Shown piece by piece: positions 28,606-36,394 of a DNA stretch of 64,000 nt. This DNA comes from a virus. The stretch's first letter is position 1. Each line of letters starts with the position of its first letter. Position numbers and translations under genes: made by a program. The notes under the pieces are model-generated. The model searched no databases. It worked only from the letters and a program-made list of their open reading frames with translations, and was not told the DNA's origin. The stretch spans positions 1-64,000 of IMG/VR virus record IMGVR_UViG_3300045933_000229. The stretch is one strand, 5' to 3'.

Positions 28606-31128
28606 ATGACCCAGCCCGCCTGCCCGCCCGTCCAGCCCTGCTTCTGCCCGGCTGCCGACCTCCCGATCGCCGCCCAGCTGGTGCCGCAGGGCGGCCCCGG
28701 CATCACGATCGAGATCCCGATCTTCGGCACGCAGCCGTTCTCGGTGAATCTTGTCGAGAACCCGCTTCTTCCCGTCGCCGACACCGTGGTCGCGGCGTCC
28801 GTCCAGATCATCGGCGGCAACGTCCTCACGATCCAGACCGCCTCGCCCGCGATCACCGAGACGCTCGGGGTCTACTCGGTCACCGTCCAGGTCTGCAACG
28901 CCTGCGGGTCGGTCACGCTCGTTATCCCGGTCGAGGTTGTCGTCGATCTCAACCCGGTCATCGCCTCCTGCGTCCTCGCCCAGCAGCTGTGGACCCCGGA
29001 GGCGCGCGTCCCCACGGTCGGCGACCAGCTGCTCGCCTTCACCCCCGCCGGGTGCCGCTCACTCCTACCGCCGCTCACGACCTGCGAGGCCATCGCGACG
29101 TTCCCCGCCGGTGCGGCAGCGCTCGCCACCACGCTCGTCACCGGCGCGTGCACCACCGTCACCGCGCAGCAGATCCTCGACCTCTACGACCTGTGCGCGG
29201 AGATCGGCGCGTTCCCGGCCGCTGGGCCGCTCGTACCGGCCAACACGTTCATCGTCAGGCAGGGCGCGACCTGCGCGCTGACGACGTTCGCCACGCTGCT
29301 CGCCGAGGTCGAGGCATCGCTCGACCTGTGCGCGATGCTGCAGAACTTCCCGAACGCCGTGGTGCAGCCGACCGCGGTGTTCTACGGCCAGCAGGCCGGG
29401 GTGTGCCACGAGTTCGCCGTCTCCGACCTGATCGCGCTCGTCGGCGGTGGCTGCCCGCTGGAGGCGACCTGCGACGGCACGTGTGCCGCTCCGGCGTACT
29501 CGTTCGCCTCCGCGCCCACGACCGGAATGTGGCTGAACGCCGGTGTCCTCACGCTGTCGGCGAACAACTGCGCCGACATCTTCGAGGTCGGCGCGAGCAT
29601 CCTCGGACGCTCGACGACGAGCCAGGTGCACTTCGAGGCCGGGCACCCGTCGTTCGGCGACGGCGCCAGGATGACCCTCAGCGCCCAATCCGCTGGCGGC
29701 CACGCGCAGATCCTCGGGGCTACCGCGGATGCGGCCAATTCCCCAGGGCAGGCGTTCATCTTCGGCGGGTCCGACAACTTCGGGTTCAACGGCGGCAACG
29801 TCGTCGTCGAGGGCGGCAGTTCATCTCTCTCTGCCGGCGGCAGCGTCCTCATCAACGCTGGGAGCGGCCCGCTCTCCGGCGGCAACGTCGTTGTCACCGG
29901 CGCAGGGACCAACAGCACGTTCCTCGCGCAATCGTTCGACATCGTCAACATCGGCGACTTCTCGAACGATCGGATCGTCATCGACTCGACGAGCGGCACC
30001 GTCAGGATCGACACCTCAAATGTGGTGCGCTGGTCGTGGGGGCCGAACGGCGAGGTCACTATCGGCGGAACGCCGGGTGGTGCTGGAGACGTACTCACGA
30101 GCGCCGGACCCGGCGCACCGCCGACGTGGTCGGCGCCCGCCGGCGGCACGCCGGTCCTGTACGCCGAGAATCCGGTGGTGCCGACTCCGCCAGCGGCGGC
30201 TGGCAACAACGCGGTTGCCATCGGCTCAGGCGCTTCGACTCTCCAGGCCAACGATATTGCCCTCGGCACGAACGCGCAGGCGCTAGGCGCCAGTTCGAGC
30301 GCCTTCGGATCGGGCGCCGCGGCAAATGGCCTCAGCACGATCGCGATCGGCAACAACCCGACGGCGAGCGGCGCCAACTCGATCGCGATCGGGACGCAGA
30401 CCACCTCGCAAGGCGTCGGGTCGATCTCGATCGGTCAGCTGGCTGGCACGCCGCTCGGCGCGGCCGGGACGACTTCGATCCAGATCGGCACGCTTTCCAA
30501 CGCGAACCAGCTTGACGGCATCGCGATCGGCAACGGCGCGGTCACGAATCGGGTGCGCGCGATCGTCATCGGCCAGGGCGCGGCGGCCACGATCGGCGGG
30601 TTCGGGAACATCGTGATCGGCGGAAACGGCGCGAAGTCCGACGTGTCGCAGTCGATCGCCATCGGCGAGAACGCCCGCAACCTGTTCACCGGCGGGGGCG
30701 GCGGCGCCGACATCGCGATCGGCCTCGACTCCACAACCGACTCGGTCGGCGGTGGTGACAACTCGGCCATCGCGATCGGCTTCGGCTCCTCGGCTACCCG
30801 CCTGCAGTCGATCGCTATCGGCCGCGCCGCCTCGGCGACCGCGCAGAACGCCGTCGCGATCGGCCCGAACGTCGGCAACGCCTCGTCGAATTCGGTGCTG
30901 ATCGGGTCGTCCGGGACCAACGTCTTCTTCCTGACATCGACCGGCGCCTTCGGGTTGGCTGGAACAGGGGCGATGTACCTGCTACCGAATTACGCGGTCG
31001 CGAGCCTGCCGACCGTGGCGAACCTCGGCGGTTTCATCTACGTCACGGACGAGTCGGGTGGGGCGGTCCCGGCGTTCTCCGACGGGGCCAACTGGAGGCG
31101 CGTGACCGACCGCGCGATCGTGACATGA
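28606..31128 (+). CDS. Fibre-like protein with AIG repeats (840 aa)
   Basis: Paralogue of the 24348 protein. The N-terminal 280 residues include MTQPACPPVQPCFCPAADLP and beta-rich, Ig-like stretches (VTVQVCNACGSVTLVIPVEV), then repeated CxxI/L-x-x-FP units (DLCAEIGAFPAAG, DLCAMLQNFPNAV). One PAYSFASAPTTGMW module and Gly-rich strands follow. From about residue 525 roughly 16 AIG repeats (NAVAIGSGAST, NSIAIGTQTT, QSIAIGENAR and others) resemble the YadA head. The end (GGFIYVTDESGGAVPAFSDG, ANWRRV) is a common fibre C-terminus. It is likely a second trimeric fibre with different specificity. Confidence 0.75.
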   Translation: MTQPACPPVQPCFCPAADLPIAAQLVPQGGPGITIEIPIFGTQPFSVNLVENPLLPVADTVVAASVQIIGGNVLTIQTASPAITETLGVYSVTVQVCNACGSVTLVIPVEVVVDLNPVIASCVLAQQLWTPEARVPTVGDQLLAFTPAGCRSLLPPLTTCEAIATFPAGAAALATTLVTGACTTVTAQQILDLYDLCAEIGAFPAAGPLVPANTFIVRQGATCALTTFATLLAEVEASLDLCAMLQNFPNAVVQPTAVFYGQQAGVCHEFAVSDLIALVGGGCPLEATCDGTCAAPAYSFASAPTTGMWLNAGVLTLSANNCADIFEVGASILGRSTTSQVHFEAGHPSFGDGARMTLSAQSAGGHAQILGATADAANSPGQAFIFGGSDNFGFNGGNVVVEGGSSSLSAGGSVLINAGSGPLSGGNVVVTGAGTNSTFLAQSFDIVNIGDFSNDRIVIDSTSGTVRIDTSNVVRWSWGPNGEVTIGGTPGGAGDVLTSAGPGAPPTWSAPAGGTPVLYAENPVVPTPPAAAGNNAVAIGSGASTLQANDIALGTNAQALGASSSAFGSGAAANGLSTIAIGNNPTASGANSIAIGTQTTSQGVGSISIGQLAGTPLGAAGTTSIQIGTLSNANQLDGIAIGNGAVTNRVRAIVIGQGAAATIGGFGNIVIGGNGAKSDVSQSIAIGENARNLFTGGGGGADIAIGLDSTTDSVGGGDNSAIAIGFGSSATRLQSIAIGRAASATAQNAVAIGPNVGNASSNSVLIGSSGTNVFFLTSTGAFGLAGTGAMYLLPNYAVASLPTVANLGGFIYVTDESGGAVPAFSDGANWRRVTDRAIVT

Positions 31129-31394
31129 ACTACGAGCGCTTCAACCCGTGCGGGACGAGGCTGTGGGCGGATCTCCTCGCGTGGGCCGAGACGGGGTGCT
31201 GGTGCTGCACGGCCACGCGCGCGCTGCTCGTCGGCGGCTGGCTCGGCTCGCTCGTCACCGTCCTCCTGATGCAGCGCTGGTGGCTCGCGGTGCTGGTGTT
31301 GCTCGCCGGGGCGCCGATCGTCACGGTCCTGCTGTACGTCGCGCGCGAAATCTGGGCCGAGTCCTACGCCCCTGACGAGGAGCAGCCCAAGTGA
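31125..31394 (+). CDS. Two-TM membrane protein within the fibre cluster
   Basis: ATGA overlaps at both ends place it between two fibre genes. The 89 residues start with a soluble part containing C-W-C-C (ETGCWCCTATR), then two close hydrophobic helices (ALLVGGWLGSLVTVLLMQ and LAVLVLLAGAPIVTVLLYVA) and an acidic tail. Size and topology would suit a holin or pinholin, but the location amid virion genes also allows a membrane-acting injection or superinfection factor. No family is recognised. Confidence 0.58.
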   Translation: MNYERFNPCGTRLWADLLAWAETGCWCCTATRALLVGGWLGSLVTVLLMQRWWLAVLVLLAGAPIVTVLLYVAREIWAESYAPDEEQPK

Positions 31395-33850
31395 ACAAGA
31401 TCCTGTTCGACGCGAGCTCAACCGATCCGGTGTCGGCGACGATCTACGTCGCGCCCGGCAGCTGCGTCCTCATCAGCGCGTGGAACCTGGCGCTGAACGA
31501 GGTCGCCGAGGTCTTCCGGCTGCAGGTCGCCCCCGGCGCGATCCCGGGCGACGTCAACGGCTCCAGCTGCGGCCTCGCGCCGAACATCACCCCCTCCGAG
31601 ATCCTTGAGGAGTCGCCCTACATCCCCTGCAACGCGCCGGTGCTGGTGGGTGTCACCCCGACGCAGCAGCTGTCCTCGATCGTCCTCTCACAGCCGGGCT
31701 ACTACAACCTGCACCTCACCCCGGCGGCGCTCGGGACCGCGGTGGTCGAGGCGCAGTTCCTCACCGGCGAGGACGCGTGCGCGCAGGCGGCGAACACCTG
31801 CTGCTGCGAGCCGCAGCTGCAGTGGGCCGGGTCGAGCGCGAACCCGTGCCTGACGATCACCCCGGGTGGCCCGCTCGGGAACGAGCCGGTGTTCGACCTC
31901 GACGCGTGCTGCCTCGTGCAGCAGATCGCGAACGTCGTCGTCCCGGATCTCTCCGACCGGATGATCCTGCTGCAAGGCGGCGCGTGCGGCGTCGCCACCC
32001 TGCAGGACGTGTTCAACCTCGTGAACACCTGCGCGACCCTTGCCGGGTTCCCGCTCGGGGCCTACGTCGCGCTCGACTCGCTGGTGACGATCGACTCGGG
32101 CGCGAACTGCAAGCGCCTCGATGCCGCCGTGATGGTCACGACGCTGGAGACGCCGTGGACCGGGACGTCGCTCAACGCGAACCTCACGATCACGCCGGGC
32201 GGGGTGAACGGCCACGCGCCGGTGTTCGACTACGACTGGTGCGGCGATATGCAGGCGCTGCCCAGCTGCACCTGCGAGCCGAACCCGGGCGATGGCGTGG
32301 CGATCATCCAGGGCGGCGCGTGCGTGCTGGCGACGTGGCCCGTCGTGGACGTGTGCGATCAGATCGCCGCGCTCACCGTCGGCACGCTGATCGCCGGGGA
32401 CAACGTCCCGGTCATCGAGGCGGGCGGGGCCTGCAAGCTGGTCCCGGCGACCGACTTCGCCGGGGGTGGAGCGACCTTCCCGTTGCTCGGGCCGGACGGA
32501 TCGTGCGCCTCGCCCACGTACTCGTTCACGAGTTCGACCGACTCGGGGATGTTCTACGACGTCGGACTCGGCGCCGTAGTCATCGGCGACGACAACTGCA
32601 CCGACTTCATCCAGATCGGCGCCTCGATCGTCGTTACCGCCGGTGTCGGGAACATCGCGATGTCCTCGGCGGCGGCGACGATCGCCACCGCAGGAACCGG
32701 GATCCTGCTGACCGCCCTCTCGGGCAACGTGGTGGCGGCAGCAAGCGCCTCCTTCGTCGTTCAGACGGCGGCGACGAACCGGCTGGCGATCGACAACTCC
32801 GGCGCATGGCTCCTCGCTGGCAGCGCTGGGACTCCGCTGCAGGTGCTGACCTCGAACGGACCGGGCCTGCCGGTGACATGGGAGACGTTCGCGGCAACGG
32901 TGACGTTCCCGCTGCTCGCGCCCACCAGCGCGACCCCGCAGTACAGCTTCTCCGCGCAGCCCGGCATGGGCATGGCGATGGACGGGAGCCAGCTTCACTA
33001 CGGCAGCCTCGATCCTGTCTCGCCCGTCTGGGGCGTGTCCTCGCGCCTGTCGATCGACACCGGCGTCACCGGCGATATGTTCCTGCGCGGCTCGCGCGGC
33101 GACGGTTCGCGCGGGGCGAACATCGACATCCACGGCGGCGACGCGCTCAACCCCGGCATTCAGGTCGAGGGCGGCGGCGTCAGCGTCACCGGCGGCAACT
33201 CCACCGAGAGCAACGGTGGCACCGTTACGCTCGGCGGCGGGAGTTCAACCGGCAGCGGCGCCGGCGGCAATGCGGTCATCCTCGCGGGCAACGCCGTCAC
33301 CGGCGGCGGTGGCAGCGTGTCGATCACGGCGGGCGTCGGCAGCGCGGCTGCTGCCGGCGGCAACATCCGGCTGAGAACGAATCATCTGAACGTCGGCACG
33401 CCAGCCGCGATCACGATGGATCACCACGGCAGCGTGCAGTACGGCGACCCCTACGTGTTCGCCGCGCAGGCGCACGCCTCCGGCACGTCGTTCTGGTACG
33501 GCGTCAGCGGCGAAGCCGCCTCCACCCGCGGCCAGAACATCCGCATCTGGGCCGGTCACGGCCTGAACGGCGGGGCTGGCGGCAACGGCGGCGATCTCGA
33601 TCTGCGCGGCGGCAACGCGACGGCGGGCGCGGCGCACGACGGCGGCCAGCTTTTCCTCAAGGGCGGCGACCTGAACGCTGGCGGCATCCAGGGCTACGTC
33701 CACCTGCAGCGTGTTGCGGCCGCGCCGGTTGCCGCGCCGAACCTGACCGCGGGCTACGCGCCGATCGTGCTGTTCGACGACGGCGCGAACATCCACCTGT
33801 ACGCGTGGTCGGTCGGCGCGGGGGCATGGCAGAGCGTGATGCTGGCGTGA
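31391..33850 (+). CDS. Large fibre-like virion protein, LFD family (819 aa)
   Basis: GTG start in a GTGA overlap. It is closely parallel to the 25967 protein: MNKILFDASSTDPVSATIYV at the N-terminus, the QAANTCCCEPQLQW cluster, NLTITPGGVNGHAPVFDYDW, GGACVLATWPVVDVCDQIAA, a PTYSFTSSTDSGMF module and TPLQVLTSNGPGLPVTW. The C-terminal 300 residues differ: Gly-rich strand repeats (GGGVSVTGGNST, GGNIRLRTN, GGDLDLRGGN) suggest a triple beta-helix, ending IVLFDDGANIHLYAWSVGAG. The two were probably created by duplication and then swapped their ends, giving distinct receptor binding. Confidence 0.7.
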   Translation: MNKILFDASSTDPVSATIYVAPGSCVLISAWNLALNEVAEVFRLQVAPGAIPGDVNGSSCGLAPNITPSEILEESPYIPCNAPVLVGVTPTQQLSSIVLSQPGYYNLHLTPAALGTAVVEAQFLTGEDACAQAANTCCCEPQLQWAGSSANPCLTITPGGPLGNEPVFDLDACCLVQQIANVVVPDLSDRMILLQGGACGVATLQDVFNLVNTCATLAGFPLGAYVALDSLVTIDSGANCKRLDAAVMVTTLETPWTGTSLNANLTITPGGVNGHAPVFDYDWCGDMQALPSCTCEPNPGDGVAIIQGGACVLATWPVVDVCDQIAALTVGTLIAGDNVPVIEAGGACKLVPATDFAGGGATFPLLGPDGSCASPTYSFTSSTDSGMFYDVGLGAVVIGDDNCTDFIQIGASIVVTAGVGNIAMSSAAATIATAGTGILLTALSGNVVAAASASFVVQTAATNRLAIDNSGAWLLAGSAGTPLQVLTSNGPGLPVTWETFAATVTFPLLAPTSATPQYSFSAQPGMGMAMDGSQLHYGSLDPVSPVWGVSSRLSIDTGVTGDMFLRGSRGDGSRGANIDIHGGDALNPGIQVEGGGVSVTGGNSTESNGGTVTLGGGSSTGSGAGGNAVILAGNAVTGGGGSVSITAGVGSAAAAGGNIRLRTNHLNVGTPAAITMDHHGSVQYGDPYVFAAQAHASGTSFWYGVSGEAASTRGQNIRIWAGHGLNGGAGGNGGDLDLRGGNATAGAAHDGGQLFLKGGDLNAGGIQGYVHLQRVAAAPVAAPNLTAGYAPIVLFDDGANIHLYAWSVGAGAWQSVMLA

Positions 33851-33924
33851 AGCGCAAGTCGGACAGGAGGTTTGAACGGTACGAGCGGCGCCGCAGAGTC
33901 CGCTCACAAACGAGGACCGCAACG

Positions 33925-34257
33925 ATGAAGATCGACTTGGAAAAGAAGCTGCTGGACGCCCGAGGCAAGGAGTTCACCGATGGCGCGACCGTCGCGATGG
34001 CGGCGCTCAACGCGCTCTCCGCGCCGCACCCCAGCGATCAGCAGCAGACGATGGAACAAGCCTACAAGCGGTGGAAGCTGCTGCAGGTGCTGGGCAAGGG
34101 CGGCGTTGCCGACCTGACCGCCGAGGACGTGGCCGAGATCAAGAAGCGGGCGGTCGGCTCGCTCGGGATCATCGCCTTCGGCGCGCTCGCTGACGCGCTG
34201 GAGGGCCGCGCCGAGGTGGTGCCGATCAGCGGCGAGGCGAAAGAAGGGGCTGCGTGA
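33925..34257 (+). CDS. Small helical virion-module protein (110 aa)
   Basis: ATG with GAGGA eight bases upstream is preferred; GTG at 33847 in a four-base overlap would add 26 very basic residues. The product is helical: MKIDLEKKLLDARGKEFTDG, ATVAMAALNALSAPHPSDQQ, MEQAYKRWKLLQVLGKGG and DLTAEDVAEIKKRAVGSLGI. The layout resembles small phage proteins of unknown role that occur near structural genes. An assembly-factor role is possible. Confidence 0.6.
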   Translation: MKIDLEKKLLDARGKEFTDGATVAMAALNALSAPHPSDQQQTMEQAYKRWKLLQVLGKGGVADLTAEDVAEIKKRAVGSLGIIAFGALADALEGRAEVVPISGEAKEGAA

Positions 34258-34757
34258 ACGACATCTGCACCGGAGAGTATCTCGACCCCGAATTCCCGCA
34301 GGGCGCTGTCGGCCCGTGCGGATTCGGCGGTCCCTGCGTGATCGGAGGCGAACCCGTGAACAACGTGCTGTTCGATGGCAACTCGACGAGCGTGATCTCG
34401 CGCACCTTCCAGGTGAGCGAGGGCGCGTGCGTCCAACTCACGGCGTACAGCCTCGGCGGCGGGACGATCCAGGTGCAGAAACTCTACCTCGACCCCACCG
34501 CCAACATCCCCGTCACCGAGGCCGGATCGTGCGACGTCGATCCCGACGTCCCGGGGCCGGGGGTGCTGGCGGTCAAGAACGTGTGCAACTGGGTGCTGAA
34601 CGACTGCCAGGACATCCGCTACATCTGCGCGGCGGGCACCTACCGGCTGTGTCTCTCGCCGCCCGGCGCGCTCGGCAGCGCGTTCGTGGTCATGGAGCGG
34701 AGCCAGCGCACCAACAACCCGATCCCGGAGGGCATGGTCCTCGGGGCGTGCTGCTAG
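34254..34757 (+). CDS. Short LFD-family virion protein (167 aa) with two possible starts
   Basis: GTG at 34254 overlaps the previous stop. Residues 35-75 (VNNVLFDGNSTSVISRTFQV, SEGACVQLTAYSLGGG) match the N-terminal docking segment of the proteins at 25967 and 31391. A second GTG at 34356, exactly at that segment, has a stronger ribosome site (GGAGG, seven bases upstream), so two forms may be made. The rest is beta-rich with paired cysteines (NVCNWVLNDCQDIRYICAAG). It looks like a stand-alone docking domain without the fibre, perhaps a cap or competitor for the same virion site. Confidence 0.6.
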   Translation: MNDICTGEYLDPEFPQGAVGPCGFGGPCVIGGEPVNNVLFDGNSTSVISRTFQVSEGACVQLTAYSLGGGTIQVQKLYLDPTANIPVTEAGSCDVDPDVPGPGVLAVKNVCNWVLNDCQDIRYICAAGTYRLCLSPPGALGSAFVVMERSQRTNNPIPEGMVLGACC

Positions 34758-34768
34758 GAGGCGATCGA

Positions 34769-34945
34769 ATGGCGAACGGAACGAAGCTGGACCCGCTGCT
34801 CGGCGGCATGACAGGCAAAGCCGCGGCCGCGATCAAGGGCCGCAAGAAGCGGCTCGACGAGGAGGAGGAGAAGTCCTCGCTCATGCCCGAGGAGCCGCCG
34901 CCCCCGCCGCCGCAGCCGAAGGTGGACAACTACCCTTGGGACTAG
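34769..34945 (+). CDS. Small charged protein with polyproline (58 aa)
   Basis: AGGAGG lies nine bases before ATG. The product is MANGTKLDPLLGGMTGKAAA, then a basic stretch (IKGRKKRLDEEEEKSS) and a PPPPPPQPK segment ending VDNYPWD. It looks disordered and mixed-charge, like small phage scaffold or decoration tails. It is not long enough for a domain assignment. It is supported by the strong ribosome site and tight packing. Confidence 0.55.
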   Translation: MANGTKLDPLLGGMTGKAAAAIKGRKKRLDEEEEKSSLMPEEPPPPPPQPKVDNYPWD

Positions 34946-34949
34946 CGCC

Positions 34950-35102
34950 ATGCCCGAGAAGAAGGCGCCGCAGAAGCCGTGCCCGATCGGCAAGCACCGG
35001 ATGCCCGACGGGAAGTGTATGCGTGACGACGATCCGAGGATGAAGAAGTCCTCGGGCTACAAACCCGGCGGCGCGCCGATCAAGCGGTCTTCCGGGTACT
35101 AG
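34950..35102 (+). CDS. 50-aa basic peptide
   Basis: ATG three bases after the preceding stop opens 50 codons with high G/C third positions. The peptide is Lys/Pro-rich with two cysteines (KPCPIGKHRMPDGKCMRDDD) and ends with two similar units, KKSSGYKPGG and IKRSSGY. It may bind DNA or another acidic partner. It is below usual length cut-offs. There is no family match. Confidence 0.5.
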   Translation: MPEKKAPQKPCPIGKHRMPDGKCMRDDDPRMKKSSGYKPGGAPIKRSSGY

Positions 35103-35111
35103 GAGACGGCC

Positions 35112-35285
35112 ATGCCGGTCAAGAAGGGTCGCGAGGGGATGAAAACCTGCATGGAGGAGTTCAAGGCAGGGACGCTGCATTCGGGCGGTGACGGCAAGGT
35201 GGTCACCGACCGCAAGCAGGCCATCGCGATCTGCCTGCGCTCCTCCGGGCAATCGCGGCCTCAGCCGCCGAAAGGGAAGCGATGA
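35112..35285 (+). CDS. DUF6496-like small protein (57 aa)
   Basis: ATG at 35112 with AGGAG upstream; the stop overlaps the next gene. The centre, MEEFKAGTLHSGGDGKVVTD followed by RKQAIAICL, fits the F-K-x-G-x-L-x-S-G ... K-V-T-x-x-K-Q-A-I-A-I-A-L signature of a small family (DUF6496 as I recall it) found in phages and bacteria, with no known function. The end is basic. It lies in a run of tiny genes between fibre clusters. Confidence 0.6.
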   Translation: MPVKKGREGMKTCMEEFKAGTLHSGGDGKVVTDRKQAIAICLRSSGQSRPQPPKGKR

Positions 35286-36394
35286 ACTGCTCCAGCTGCG
35301 GCTGCCAGCCCTGCCAGTGCGCGGCACCGACCGTGCTGAACCAGGCGCGGCTCATCAGCCCGATCGTCTCCGGCGGCACGTTCACCGGCGGCACCTTCGC
35401 CGGCCCGACCATCAACGGCGGGACGCAGACCGGCTCGAACATCGTCGGCGCGACGATCGACTGCACGACGCTCGGCTGCACGCAGCCACCGGGCACTTCG
35501 GATGCGACGCTCGCGACCACCGCGTTCGTCGGTCAGGCGGTGGCCGATGCGATCAGCGGGGCGAACCCGGACTTCTGCGCGGCGGTGCAGACCTGCCTCG
35601 GCGGGTCGCCGACCCTGTGCAGCGAGATCCTGAACTGCATCAACAACACCCCGGGCGCGCTCGCCAACCCGATCATCTTCGACCCGGCGGTCTTCGCAAC
35701 CTCGCTGCAGGAGGGCGTCGTCAGGTTCGCCACGCTTGTCGAGGTGCAGGGCGCCAGCTGCAGCGTGGCGCTTGACCCATGCACGCTGCAGGCGTTCCTC
35801 GACGCCGGTGGCCCGAACGCGCTGTGGACGTCGTTCGAGAACGCGGTCAACACGGTACTCGCCACCGCGCCGGGGTTCTGCGCCGCGGTCCTTGCCTGCG
35901 GGGTAGCGCTGCTCGACAGCCCGGCGTTCGTCAACCTGCCGACGGCGCCGACGCCGCCGCTCGTCGATAACTCGACGCGGCTCGCCACCACCGCGTTTGT
36001 GCAGGGCGTCGTCGCCGCCTCGATCACCGGCGCGATCACCAGCAGCAACCCGGCGTTCTGTTCGGCCGTAACCGGATGTCTTGCCGGAACTGGCGTTGTC
36101 GCGCGCGGCATGGCCCGAGTGGATTCGGCGACCGGGTTCTTTGCGGCTGGCACCAACTTCATCAGCGGTGCCACGTATGGCGCGCTCGGCGCCGTCAGCA
36201 TCACGGTGACTTTCCTTTCTCCGCAACCTGACGCTGAGTATGTCGTCGTCGTCGGCGGCGACCCGGGAGCGGTCATCGTCGCCGGTGATTCGATCGGGGG
36301 CTATCAGTTCGGCAGCAAGACCATCAACGGCTTCACTCTGCTCGCCGGGGTGGCGTCGATCGACTACGACCTTGACTGGAGCGTGCTGCGATGA
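35282..36394 (+). CDS. Fibre-like protein, CGCxPCQC family (370 aa)
   Basis: ATGA overlap with the preceding gene. The N-terminus MNCSSCGCQPCQCAAPTV is a knot of six cysteines, followed by beta-strand repeats typical of trimeric fibre shafts (SPIVSGGTFTGGTFAGPTIN, GGTQTGSNIVGATIDC). Later, LLDSPAFVNLPTAPTPPLVD then NSTRLATTAFVQ is a standard phage tail-fibre repeat. The C-terminal 100 residues form a beta-rich domain (AVSITVTFLSPQPDAEYVVV, GDSIGGYQFG). It is probably a receptor-binding or side fibre; a close paralogue follows. Confidence 0.72.
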   Translation: MNCSSCGCQPCQCAAPTVLNQARLISPIVSGGTFTGGTFAGPTINGGTQTGSNIVGATIDCTTLGCTQPPGTSDATLATTAFVGQAVADAISGANPDFCAAVQTCLGGSPTLCSEILNCINNTPGALANPIIFDPAVFATSLQEGVVRFATLVEVQGASCSVALDPCTLQAFLDAGGPNALWTSFENAVNTVLATAPGFCAAVLACGVALLDSPAFVNLPTAPTPPLVDNSTRLATTAFVQGVVAASITGAITSSNPAFCSAVTGCLAGTGVVARGMARVDSATGFFAAGTNFISGATYGALGAVSITVTFLSPQPDAEYVVVVGGDPGAVIVAGDSIGGYQFGSKTINGFTLLAGVASIDYDLDWSVLR

